Below are positions 1 through 7,038 of a DNA stretch of 64,000 nucleotides, piece by piece; position 1 is the stretch's first letter; each line of letters begins with the position of its first letter. Both the position numbers and the translations under genes were made by a program. The DNA is taken from NCBI RefSeq assembly GCF_023744375.2, contig NZ_CP146284.1, positions 1,488,001-1,552,000 of the forward strand, written 5' to 3'. The DNA is from Parabacteroides sp. AD58 (GTDB lineage: Bacteria; Bacteroidota; Bacteroidia; Bacteroidales; Tannerellaceae). The notes beneath the pieces were generated by a model that worked only from the letters and a program-made list of their open reading frames with translations, did not search any database and was not told the origin of the DNA.

Positions 1-1
1 G

Positions 2-160
2 GTATCAGGAACAGACGGCAGCATAGAAAAGCTATACATTAAAGATCATACAGTAAAGTACAGACTGTCGTATATATGGGAGTGGCAAGAAGATGATGAA
101 GTGGCAATTTTCATAAACAATTATGGAGATGTCATTCACAAAGAGGATTTGTGCTTTTGA
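2..160 (+). CDS. C-terminal fragment of an unrecognised protein
   Basis: An open frame runs from the left edge to a TGA at 158-160 and gives 52 residues ending in HKEDLCF. The start lies outside the window. The peptide is rich in charged and aromatic residues (IWEWQEDDE, FINNYGD) and has no membrane segment. I do not recognise the family. Base composition is AT-rich, like the small membrane-protein gene that follows on the same strand and unlike the GC-richer leftward operon beyond 876. It could be the end of a real gene or a remnant. Confidence 0.45.
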   Translation, partial: VSGTDGSIEKLYIKDHTVKYRLSYIWEWQEDDEVAIFINNYGDVIHKEDLCF

Positions 161-295
161 AACTGGATGTCTATCTGGACGAAAGCAATTGCTGCTAAAC
201 TAACGCACGCCAGAATACTGTTATGGTTTACGTCGTATTTTACAGTCAAAAACGGATAAGTAGGTTATGCATTCTCTTTAATATTTTGAGGAGTA

Positions 296-325
296 ATGGC
301 TATTGAAACCTTTATAAATGAATAG
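296..325 (+). other. Nine-codon mini-ORF overlapping the start of the next gene
   Basis: ATG at 296 follows GAGGAG (288-293) at close spacing, the best ribosome-binding-like site nearby. It encodes MAIETFINE and stops with TAG at 323-325. Its end overlaps the first possible ATG (318) of the membrane-protein gene and lies 4 nt before the second (330). It may be a translational leader that couples initiation downstream, or chance. Confidence 0.25.
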
Positions 326-329
326 TGGT

Positions 330-695
330 ATGAAAAAATATATACCTGTCATACTAAGTATAATATTCTGCATAGTGTATTGCTTTTGTATCAGTCTGGT
401 CAATATATACAGGCCTATTGTCCACATGGATATTTCAATAGGAATCCTTTTGCGATTAAGTGTAATAGTTATGTTCCTGACTTTATTGATAGGAATGCTA
501 ATAGTACAATTCACGAAAAGGAAATATTTGGCAGTAATTCCTGTAATCATACCTATTCTACTATGGGGTTCTTATATGAAATTATTTCCTTACCGTTCGT
601 TTATCTATATGGGAATATCTGTCCTGATTTATTTTACATATATATCTATCTTATGGTTCTTTGGAAAAGAGAATAAGAAGATTAAGTTTAAATAA
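330..695 (+). CDS. Small hydrophobic membrane protein, unknown function
   Basis: About 121 residues from the ATG at 330, or 125 from the ATG at 318; the MKKY start is preferred because a lysine-rich N-terminus before a hydrophobic segment is typical. Four hydrophobic stretches are visible (roughly residues 4-22, 32-58, 66-82 and 90-110), with a lysine-rich tail (KENKKIKFK). This predicts a four-helix inner-membrane protein with a cytoplasmic C-terminus. No motif identifies a family. It is AT-rich and isolated, and may be recently acquired. Confidence 0.55.
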   Translation: MKKYIPVILSIIFCIVYCFCISLVNIYRPIVHMDISIGILLRLSVIVMFLTLLIGMLIVQFTKRKYLAVIPVIIPILLWGSYMKLFPYRSFIYMGISVLIYFTYISILWFFGKENKKIKFK

Positions 696-818
696 AGTAT
701 TTTCTGAACATTGGCTATATCACGGAAACAATTCTGATGCTTCCATGAGTTCGGCTTTATTTGAATTAGCTGTATTTCCGTCATGTAATAAATATTTCGC
801 TTGATGTCGGAAAGAGAC

Positions 819-853
819 TTTCCACATTCTGATACATTTTAGAATGTGGGAAA
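819..853. terminator. Hairpin at the end of the leftward accessory block
   Basis: TTTCCACATTCT and AGAATGTGGGAAA form a stem of about 11 bp around a 10-nt AT-rich loop. It lies about 20 nt beyond the stop of the last leftward gene (876). There is no clean T-run, so it may be a weak terminator or a 3' stabilising hairpin. Confidence 0.45.
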
Positions 854-875
854 TGATTCAGTTCGCAAGTATCTT

Positions 876-1577
876 TCACTTTCCGGCAAGAAAAGCAAGA
901 TAGTCTGCCACAGCCTTATGGCACCCGGTGAAGTCAGGAGTACGGCGGCCTTTGTATTTCCTGAAACTTACCGTCCCGTTCCTGTCGATTGCCGTCACAT
1001 GTCGGTTGAATGTCCCTTTGGTTCTGATATGGATGTCAAAGCCGTCCCTTCCGGTGATTTCAAGAAACATTTCTGCCGTTATTTTCTCACCGCTCAGGAA
1101 TTTCCGCTTGTTCTCGTCAAGCTGTTGTTGCCATCTCTCTTCTTTCTCCTTTCTTTCCAGCTCTTCTTTTCTTTTCCGTTCCAGCCGCTTTTCTTCCTGC
1201 CTTTTTGCATATTCCTCACGGGCCTGTACCAAAGGGGTGGAGTCAAGACCGAGGGCATTGAATACATGGACAGACAAGAGGGGGATGATTTTTCCTTCCT
1301 CCACATCCTTCAGGGTGTTTTCAATCCAGTTCCTGCAATAGGTCGCCGCTTCTTCCCGGTGCCCCTCCTTGTCAAGAATTCTGCGTGAATACTGCCCGCA
1401 GGAAAAATGGACATCACCTATCTTGCAGATTACATGGAAACTGTCTTCACTTTCGTTTCCATATTCGTTTTTTCTTGCCAGCGAGATGAATACATTCTCC
1501 GCATACGGTTCAAGTTCCATGTATGGGGCAACGATAGTATTGCCGTCAAACTTGTATTTCAATACTTTTGTTTTCAT
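876..1577 (-). CDS. Hypothetical protein with a charged coiled-coil middle
   Basis: About 233 residues from the ATG at 1577, four bases after the stop of the upstream gene. An ATG at 1613 would overlap that gene by 32 nt and is less likely. The N-terminal 110 residues look globular and contain HVICKIGDVHFSCGQ. Residues about 120-165 are almost entirely E, K, R and Q (KRQEEKRLERKRKEELE), predicting a long charged helix or coiled coil. The C-terminal 60 residues form another small domain (FTGCHKAVADYLAFLAGK). It is the last gene of the leftward block. I do not recognise a family. Confidence 0.6.
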   Translation of the reverse strand: MKTKVLKYKFDGNTIVAPYMELEPYAENVFISLARKNEYGNESEDSFHVICKIGDVHFSCGQYSRRILDKEGHREEAATYCRNWIENTLKDVEEGKIIPLLSVHVFNALGLDSTPLVQAREEYAKRQEEKRLERKRKEELERKEKEERWQQQLDENKRKFLSGEKITAEMFLEITGRDGFDIHIRTKGTFNRHVTAIDRNGTVSFRKYKGRRTPDFTGCHKAVADYLAFLAGK

Positions 1578-1581
1578 ATTT

Positions 1582-1914
1582 CTATTCAGTTTTTCTGTCG
1601 TTACAAATTTCATCTATTATCTCATTCTCTTTTCTCTCACCTTTGAGGAAGGCAAGCAGCCGCCGGAAAAAGAACGGGGCATGGTCTGTCCCCAGCTGTG
1701 AGCTTTCCCCGTTCCGGGTAGCGCATATTGCAAACCGTCCCAGTCCGAAACTGTCCTGTGGCGGTACGATATGGAATGACAGATTTTCCGTACCGTTGAT
1801 ATGAACCCCGCCATGGTAGGTATAGAAAGTCTTTGCGGCTCTACTGTCCGTATCAATGTCCACCCGGCTGTAGCCGCGGCGTTTCAGTTCTCTGATGATT
1901 TCCCTGTTTGTCAT
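1582..1914 (-). CDS. Small hypothetical protein, translationally coupled
   Basis: About 110 residues beginning MTNREIIRELKRRGYSR. The chosen ATG (1914) overlaps the TGA of the upstream J-domain gene as ATGA, the usual sign of coupled translation. A longer open frame to 1995 would lie inside that gene. The sequence mixes a helical N-terminus with a glycine- and aromatic-rich middle (FYTYHGGVHINGTENLSFH). No known motif is seen. Confidence 0.6.
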   Translation of the reverse strand: MTNREIIRELKRRGYSRVDIDTDSRAAKTFYTYHGGVHINGTENLSFHIVPPQDSFGLGRFAICATRNGESSQLGTDHAPFFFRRLLAFLKGERKENEIIDEICNDRKTE

Positions 1915-2981
1915 AATTGTATCTGTCTGATTGGATTTGAAATGTTCTGGTGTATGCTTCCCGTATTTGAGGATACGCCGTGTTCTGACATCCACTTCCG
2001 GTATGCCGTGGTATATTCCTGCCTTTCCCGTTCCAGACTGCTTTCCGTTTCCGGAGTATATCCGAGCAGGCGTATGTATCCGCCGTTGCAGCCTGTCAGT
2101 TCGCAGCGCATTCCGGCTGCCTCCAGTTTCCCGATGCGTTTCTGTGCCGTCTTCGCACTCGAATATTCCTTGGGCCAGAAATAATGTTCTCCCTGTGAGC
2201 CGTAAAAGTCTTCTCCGAGTATCATTTCTCCGATATGTCTCCGGCTCTCGATGAAGCCGAACCGGGCCTTGCCCAGTGCCTGGCGCATTGCCTTGTGTGC
2301 CGATCCTTCGGGATGGCGGAACACTTCAGGACTGTCTTTTCCCGTAATCTTCGGCAGTTCCATCCGGTACGGCTGTCTGTAGCTGCCGATTCCGAGCGTA
2401 AGGTAGAAGTTGGTGTGGAAATAGTCCGTCATAGGGTCGCTTTCATCGAAATTGTATGACATCACAAAATCCCTGACGTTTGTCATCACCTCCTTGGCCC
2501 GGTCGGTCAGACTGTCCGATGCCTGGATGTTGTAGTGGTTGATGTCTCCCTGTACCTTGCCGGATTCTTTTGTAAAAGCCTCGAAGTCCGCTTTCATCAG
2601 CCGGACAAGGATTGAGCTGTATCCGTCCCTGCGGACCGAGAAGGTGTATCTCGGATAGGTCTCCTTGAGCCATGTCCTGACCAGTTCCGTGATTTCCGGC
2701 GAGGACTGTCCGGTATAGTTACGCCCTTTCCAGCGGTATTCATTGTACACGTACTCGGTGTATTCCCTTGCGGTGGCATCCTGATAGTCGTGTTCATACC
2801 CTGTAGCGGCAGAGGAGACACCAGGCCTGTCTTTCCATATCTCGAAAAGTTTCTCAAACTCGGTGTTCAGTTTTTGCATGAGGACAGTGTCACCACCCTT
2901 GTCGGGGTGGTGAAGCATTGCCAGTCGGCGGTATTCCTTCTTCAGGTCCGCCAGTGAGTGTATGTTCTGAAAATAAGTCAT
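1911..2981 (-). CDS. J-domain protein with a large unknown C-terminal region
   Basis: About 356 residues from MTYFQNIHSLADLKKEYRR (ATG at 2981); an in-frame extension to 3167 would overrun the neighbouring small gene. Residues 1-55 match a DnaJ-type J domain, with the invariant HPD within LAMLHHPDKGGD. J domains stimulate the ATPase of DnaK-type chaperones. The remaining 300 residues carry no zinc finger or substrate-binding module of standard DnaJ, so this is a type III J protein tied to the mobile element. A plausible inferred role is recruiting host DnaK to an element complex such as replication or transfer. It is coupled to the next gene by ATGA. Confidence 0.7.
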   Translation of the reverse strand: MTYFQNIHSLADLKKEYRRLAMLHHPDKGGDTVLMQKLNTEFEKLFEIWKDRPGVSSAATGYEHDYQDATAREYTEYVYNEYRWKGRNYTGQSSPEITELVRTWLKETYPRYTFSVRRDGYSSILVRLMKADFEAFTKESGKVQGDINHYNIQASDSLTDRAKEVMTNVRDFVMSYNFDESDPMTDYFHTNFYLTLGIGSYRQPYRMELPKITGKDSPEVFRHPEGSAHKAMRQALGKARFGFIESRRHIGEMILGEDFYGSQGEHYFWPKEYSSAKTAQKRIGKLEAAGMRCELTGCNGGYIRLLGYTPETESSLERERQEYTTAYRKWMSEHGVSSNTGSIHQNISNPIRQIQL

Positions 2982-2992
2982 GATCGTAGATG

Positions 2993-3202
2993 TTAAAGTC
3001 CCGCGAGACGGTTGATGAAATATATCTGCCAGTCCTGGTCGAGTCCGAGGTTGCTGCACGCGATCTCGAAGTCTTCGCTTCTCAGGTCGTTGTCCTCCTG
3101 AAGTTCCTGCAGGTTCCTTATCTCGTCGTCCAGGTATTCCTGTGCCTCTTCCTTGCCGCAACTGCATGAGTTGCAGATCAGGTCAATGATGTTCCGTGCC
3201 AT
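2993..3202 (-). CDS. Small acidic hypothetical protein
   Basis: 69 residues (MARNIIDLICNSCSCGKEEA...). Three cysteines cluster as CNSCSCG near residues 10-15. The rest is acidic and helical, ending DWQIYFINRLAGL. It sits 11 nt from both neighbours in the leftward block, the same spacing seen through the whole operon, which supports real coding. Function unknown. Confidence 0.6.
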   Translation of the reverse strand: MARNIIDLICNSCSCGKEEAQEYLDDEIRNLQELQEDNDLRSEDFEIACSNLGLDQDWQIYFINRLAGL

Positions 3203-3213
3203 ATCCGTTGTCT

Positions 3214-3810
3214 TTAGTTGTTTGTCAGGTATATGTCCCGTTTCCCGTCATAGCTTTTGCCGTTCCACCACTCATCGGCGGCCTCGGCGAATGTCTGCCC
3301 GGAATCGTCTGAAGGGAAGTCGGACGCCTTGAGTCCGGTCAGGTATTCAAGAGCTTCGGTATTGTTGGACTTCCACCATTCCTGCATCTTTTCAAGAAAG
3401 GATTGTCTGGAGCAGGTCTCCACATTGTCCGCGCACCGGGAGCACCAGATGTCGTCGTCCACGTCACTGTGGTATTCGTTCGTGTTGACGTCCACCCATG
3501 CCTGTATCTCAATCTCTGCAGAACCGCAGTCGCTGCATACCCGAATTCTTGAATCGTCAGGGAGCTTGCGTCTGGCCTTGCCGTCATAGAGACTGACGGC
3601 CCGTTCCACCAGTTTTTCCCGGTAATGGTCCGTCAGTTCCGCATAGAACCGTTCGGAGGCTCCGAATACACCCTTGTCCGTCATCAGACTCCATTTTTCC
3701 CAAAAATGTGGGTACATTTCCTTGAAGACTGTCCTGCACTCTTCCTCACTCCAAGCATTCCACATGTAGTAGAAGAAGCTGGACACTGCATTTTCCGCTT
3801 GATATTTCAT
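3214..3810 (-). CDS. Hypothetical protein with a zinc-ribbon-like CxxC pair
   Basis: 198 residues. VCSDCG and WCSRCADN place two CxxC pairs about 30 residues apart near the middle, a pattern that typically binds one zinc ion as a ribbon. The N-terminus is aromatic (FFYYMWNAWSEEE) and the C-terminus acidic with two WW pairs. The fold points to nucleic-acid or protein binding, but this is inference. Start spacing of 9 nt to the upstream stop supports the ATG at 3810. Confidence 0.6.
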   Translation of the reverse strand: MKYQAENAVSSFFYYMWNAWSEEECRTVFKEMYPHFWEKWSLMTDKGVFGASERFYAELTDHYREKLVERAVSLYDGKARRKLPDDSRIRVCSDCGSAEIEIQAWVDVNTNEYHSDVDDDIWCSRCADNVETCSRQSFLEKMQEWWKSNNTEALEYLTGLKASDFPSDDSGQTFAEAADEWWNGKSYDGKRDIYLTNN

Positions 3811-3819
3811 ACTTCCGAT

Positions 3820-4062
3820 TTATTTGAGGTTATACATTCTTGCAAAATGGCTGTTCACTTCGGGAATCCTTTTCTTGTAATAGGGCTGGTTGTCCCTGCA
3901 CCAGTCCGCCAGTTCCTGTTTGTTCCTGAAAGGTTCCCTCCAGCTTTGCCCGCTCATGATCATTTCCACCTGCGGGGTCAGCTCTCTGATGAACGCTCCG
4001 ACAGTCCATCCTTCCCGGACGTGTCTGTCCATATTGACTTTTGTTGCCATATCGTCTTTCAT
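3820..4062 (-). CDS. Small hypothetical protein of mobile-element type
   Basis: About 80 residues from ATG at 4062, one base after the TGA of the upstream gene; an ATG at 4089 would overlap that gene. The sequence GWTVGAFIRELTPQVEMI followed by a basic, aromatic C-terminus (WCRDNQPYYKKRIPEVN) resembles small proteins I associate with Bacteroidales conjugative elements, without a known activity. Helical, slightly basic, soluble. Confidence 0.6.
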   Translation of the reverse strand: MKDDMATKVNMDRHVREGWTVGAFIRELTPQVEMIMSGQSWREPFRNKQELADWCRDNQPYYKKRIPEVNSHFARMYNLK

Positions 4063-4063
4063 T

Positions 4064-4645
4064 TCAAGAGTTCCCGTTTGTATTTTCAAGTTGAAGCCTG
4101 ACCGCTTCGTACATCTGATTAAGCCAATCTATGTTGCTGGCTCCAAGTTCGAAGGGAGCCTGGCTGCAAACCTCTTCCATACTGTCCTTTATTGTTGCCA
4201 TTACGGTAAGATGTTTGTCAGTAACCTCAATTCCCGTAACATAACATTCGTATGGATCAGCATTATCGTCGAACCAGATAATCCATACAGGGTCTTCTCC
4301 GTTATCGGTAAGTTTGATTTCTTTCAGGCCGTGCGCATCAAGCAGTTGTCTGATGGCCTCGATTATGTCCTTCCGCAGTTCTTCAATCCTGTCTCTGAAA
4401 CACATGGCCGTGTATCTTACCTTGCCTTTATTGTTCCGTTCCCTGACAGAGAGGATTTGCATGTCGGGGTGAGAGCCGAAATTCCAGTCTGTCACCTCGT
4501 CATCATCGCGGGTAGTGTGGATATTGCCTCCCAATACCAGACCGCAGTCTTCCTCTACCATTCTTTCCGCCTCGTCGCGGTCTTCCGCCACGACCTTGTA
4601 GGTACCCTCGAAGGCGTACCTTACTCTTACTTCGTACTTTGCCAT
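4064..4645 (-). CDS. Hypothetical acidic protein
   Basis: 193 residues. The first 65 residues (YEVRVRYAFEGTYKVVAED, then ERMVEEDCGLVLGGNIHTT) look like a small alpha/beta domain; related N-termini are common in Bacteroidales element cargo as I recall them. The middle contains HGLKEIKLTDNGEDPVWIIW, a second beta-rich domain. No catalytic motif is seen. It is one base from the next gene and so probably coupled to it. Confidence 0.6.
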   Translation of the reverse strand: MAKYEVRVRYAFEGTYKVVAEDRDEAERMVEEDCGLVLGGNIHTTRDDDEVTDWNFGSHPDMQILSVRERNNKGKVRYTAMCFRDRIEELRKDIIEAIRQLLDAHGLKEIKLTDNGEDPVWIIWFDDNADPYECYVTGIEVTDKHLTVMATIKDSMEEVCSQAPFELGASNIDWLNQMYEAVRLQLENTNGNS

Positions 4646-4680
4646 AATTCTTATGATTTGATTGTTGTTAAATGAATTGT

Positions 4681-5613
4681 TTATGAAGCGACAAGAGCTA
4701 TCCTTTCACCGAAAAAGGAGTCGCATACCCCGTACACATGCTTGATGGAGCATTCATATTCTGACCTTTCGTTATCAAGCCGGAATCGGAATCCGTGATA
4801 GTCCCTGACTTCCAGTTTCAGCCTGACATCCTTTTTGAGTTCCATCTCCAGGAGGCTTCCGCCGCCGTACATGGAGCTGAAGATGCCGCAGCAGTTGCCT
4901 TTGGGGATAATGACTTCCCCAAGCGAGAATCCGGCATCATAAAGTTCCTGCAGGTTTACCTTGCCGATATAGGTCAGCAGGTTGGCACCGCAGCAGGAGT
5001 TGATGAGTTCCTGGTAGAATTGCTTATAGGATACCTGTTCCTTGCCGTCCCTGTATTTTTTGTCGGGGAAACGGCCGTACACCGAGTAGCCTTTCTCCAC
5101 CAGCATCTTCTTCACCTTGGCGGGATTGAGGTTCAGCGCGTCTATCATATCCCCGAAATAGGATTCCTTGTACCGGTAGCCTTCCTGCGATTCCAGCCAG
5201 TTGGAATTGATGCAGTCGTAGTTGGACAGCATCTCGACACGCACGAGGATGTCATCCGTGTTTTTGAGAAGTTCTTTCAGCGTGTCAGAGTCATTTCTGT
5301 CATAGATTTCTTCCCTGATTTCGTCTTCGTGTTCTTCAAAGAACTTGTCCACTTCCTCTTCCTCAAAGCCGTGGAAGCCGGTGCACTCATCCTTCAGCTT
5401 TGAGATGATTTCACGGACGCTTTCCCATTCGGCGTCACCGTACCATTCGTCCACTTTCTCCCACAGACTTTCACAGCTCCTTTCTTCCAGACACTTCTGG
5501 ATGATGTCACGGCAGTTGTCGAGATTGTCGTTGTAGTCCACCCATACCAGCGTGTAGGACTTGTCCATGAGCGATTTCACGAATTCCATTGTCAGTCTTT
5601 CCTGTTCTTCCAT
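4681..5613 (-). CDS. Hypothetical acidic protein, 310 aa
   Basis: Residues 80-115 are strongly acidic (FEEEEVDKFFEEHEDEIREE), and the whole protein has a marked excess of D and E. The C-terminal third holds NSCCGANLLTYIG and IIPKGNCCGIFSSMYGGG, two CC pairs in glycine-rich surroundings. High acidity in a gene block that also encodes an ArdA-like protein could mean DNA mimicry, but no family is recognised and other explanations are equally open. Confidence 0.55.
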   Translation of the reverse strand: MEEQERLTMEFVKSLMDKSYTLVWVDYNDNLDNCRDIIQKCLEERSCESLWEKVDEWYGDAEWESVREIISKLKDECTGFHGFEEEEVDKFFEEHEDEIREEIYDRNDSDTLKELLKNTDDILVRVEMLSNYDCINSNWLESQEGYRYKESYFGDMIDALNLNPAKVKKMLVEKGYSVYGRFPDKKYRDGKEQVSYKQFYQELINSCCGANLLTYIGKVNLQELYDAGFSLGEVIIPKGNCCGIFSSMYGGGSLLEMELKKDVRLKLEVRDYHGFRFRLDNERSEYECSIKHVYGVCDSFFGERIALVAS

Positions 5614-5697
5614 TTCTGTTACCTGTGTACGGCAGGATTCTGTTTCCCGTACATGTCGTTTATAAATGAGAAGAGCGACCTTTCGGCCGCTCCCTTG

Positions 5698-5985
5698 TCA
5701 TTCGTTCTCTTGCTTGAGCCTTTCATATTTCTCTGTTTCCATTTCCGTCTCGCCGTCGAAGTGGAAATGTGCCGTATGACCGTATCCGGTTTTAGGCTCA
5801 CCGCCGCATTTGTGCAGGGCGGTATCTATTTCCCAGTCGGTATCACCGATTCCGAGGGATATGTATGTCCCTCTGAGCATACAACCGGCCAGCCTCAGTG
5901 CGGCATCCTTCCTTTGTTCCCTGCGGAGCCTGTCAAATGCCGCGAGCGCGATTTCCCGGTTGGGTATTTTTACCGTAGTTTCCAT
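5698..5985 (-). CDS. Small hypothetical protein
   Basis: 95 residues starting METTVKIPNREIALAAFDRL. The middle contains LRGTYISLGIGDTDWEID and the C-terminus is acidic and histidine-rich (GYGHTAHFHFDGETEMETE). It lies 12 nt from the upstream gene. A further short frame (about 5619-5726) follows on the same strand but has no independent support. Confidence 0.55.
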   Translation of the reverse strand: METTVKIPNREIALAAFDRLRREQRKDAALRLAGCMLRGTYISLGIGDTDWEIDTALHKCGGEPKTGYGHTAHFHFDGETEMETEKYERLKQENE

Positions 5986-5997
5986 ATCGTTTCATTT

Positions 5998-6312
5998 TCA
6001 GTTTGCCGTTTCCATGTCTTTTCCGTTGTCTTTCGCTGCCAGGACACCGAAAGGCAGGTCGAGTATCCTGTGGTTGAAACACAGTGTTGAATTGTAGTCC
6101 GTGCGTTGCCAGAGCGTGAAGCGGTCTCCGGCGAACGACCATCTGAAATAGCCTGACAGTGAGCCGAACTGCGGATTGACATTCCTGCTTATGAGGAAGC
6201 GGTTCACGTCCACGATGTGTCCCGCCGTCAGTAGTATGTTCAGTATTTCCACGAATGCCAGCTGCGAGTATGGGTCGATAGGCATTACAGGTCCTTTGAA
6301 GTTGATTTCCAT
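5998..6312 (-). CDS. Small hypothetical protein
   Basis: 104 residues with a mostly non-polar N-terminal helix region (SQLAFVEILNILLTAGHIVD) and a compact aromatic middle (YFRWSFAGDRFTLWQR). No membrane segment or motif is evident. The 12-nt gap to the ArdA-like gene and 12-nt gap to the next gene fit the operon pattern. Confidence 0.55.
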   Translation of the reverse strand: MEINFKGPVMPIDPYSQLAFVEILNILLTAGHIVDVNRFLISRNVNPQFGSLSGYFRWSFAGDRFTLWQRTDYNSTLCFNHRILDLPFGVLAAKDNGKDMETAN

Positions 6313-6324
6313 ATCTTTTGTCTT

Positions 6325-6816
6325 TTAGTTATAATTGTCATCAAATATCTCGTATCGGAAGGGAAGCATGTCGCAGTAGTAGCTTGATACGCCCGTGTAT
6401 ATCAGGGCATCTTCTCCCGTGTCCGCGTCTTCTTCCGTTTCCGTGACGGTATCCCCGTACAGGTCATGGTAGTGTGATACCATCATGTGCGGGTCATCCG
6501 TGGTGATGTCATATCCGTAACTTCTGCTCCAGCTTATGAAAAACTCCGTTTCTTCCTCTTCGAGCCTTTCAAGGGCATCCCTGATCTCGAAGAAGTTGGG
6601 ACAGAGCCATTCACGGCTGATCAGTGTGTCCGGAATGTTTTCCCATTTCGGATACCGGTATTCCGGTTCCTTTTCCCCGGGAAACAGGTCGGAACAGGCA
6701 CTCAGGAACTCGCCCATGTCGCTGTAGTCGGACAGGTGCAGCCAGTAGTCCCTGTAATCCTTTATGTCCATGAGATGCTGTGTGGTCACGGCAATCTCTG
6801 CATTGTTCAGATCCAT
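6325..6816 (-). CDS. ArdA-like antirestriction protein
   Basis: 163 residues, very acidic. Residues about 24-75 follow the ArdA pattern: a W, then DYSDMGEFLSACSDLFPGE, then acidic residues with PE, then W-x-x-IPDTLISREW. ArdA proteins are elongated DNA mimics that block type I restriction enzymes and are common on conjugative elements. The C-terminal half (SRSYGYDITTDDPHMM, then an EED-rich stretch) is less ArdA-like. The gene starts one base after the stop of the hairpin gene and shares a transcript with the methylase/helicase gene. The call rests on pattern recognition alone. Confidence 0.5.
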   Translation of the reverse strand: MDLNNAEIAVTTQHLMDIKDYRDYWLHLSDYSDMGEFLSACSDLFPGEKEPEYRYPKWENIPDTLISREWLCPNFFEIRDALERLEEEETEFFISWSRSYGYDITTDDPHMMVSHYHDLYGDTVTETEEDADTGEDALIYTGVSSYYCDMLPFRYEIFDDNYN

Positions 6817-6817
6817 A

Positions 6818-7036
6818 TTACTTGTCTTTTATGTATGTGGATGCCGGGGATTCCATTCCACCGACCTCGACAAGGTGCCGTGTCCCGGCTGTGCAGGGTT
6901 TTTCGGGAAAATACCGCAGCTCCGCGAGGATGATTTTCCTGAAAACCGCCTGCGGCCTGACCTTGCTCAGCCGATGGGGACGCGGCTTACCTTTGTCGGT
7001 GGGAATGGAACTCCCGGTCTTCTTCATACGGTTCAT
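6818..7036 (-). CDS. 72-aa protein encoded by a self-complementary gene (copy B)
   Basis: The frame begins ATG two bases after the TAA of the methylase/helicase gene and ends one base before the ATG of the ArdA-like gene, so it fills the whole interval. This tight tiling supports translation. The peptide is basic (about 30% K/R in its first half) with a core KIILAELRYFPEKPC. The same core, as KIILAPEGLRYFFPKPC, occurs in copy A upstream of the operon. Bases 6844-7017 form a long inverted repeat. It could be a small nucleic-acid-binding protein, or the frame could be incidental to a structured element. Confidence 0.5.
   Translation of the reverse strand: MNRMKKTGSSIPTDKGKPRPHRLSKVRPQAVFRKIILAELRYFPEKPCTAGTRHLVEVGGMESPASTYIKDK
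6844..7017. repeat. 174-bp long hairpin, copy B
   Basis: Left arm 6844-6900 and right arm 6960-7017 pair over most of their length: CCGGGG with TCCCGG, TTCCATTCC-ACCGAC with GTCGGTGGGAATGGAA (one bulge), AAGGT with ACCTT, GCCGTGTCCC with GGGGACGCGGC, then GGCTG with CAGCC. The core at 6904-6941 (GGGAAAATACCGCAG, then GAGGATGATTTTCC) is shared with copy A at 11942-12118, while the arms differ in sequence yet still pair. Confidence 0.75.
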
Positions 7037-7038
7037 AT

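Noticed and set aside
846..1388. Rightward open frames of up to 180 codons opposite the 876-1577 gene
   Set aside because: They run antisense to a gene that fits the operon pattern of spacing and coding content, and their peptides look like shadow translations (runs of F, S, L).
5619..5726. Short leftward frame after the 95-aa gene (about 35 residues)
   Set aside because: Overlaps the preceding gene, no spacing or motif support.
6844..7017. Invertible promoter flanked by inverted repeats
   Set aside because: Pairing continues from the ends almost to the centre rather than in two short repeats around a unique segment, and no invertase gene or promoter box is visible inside.
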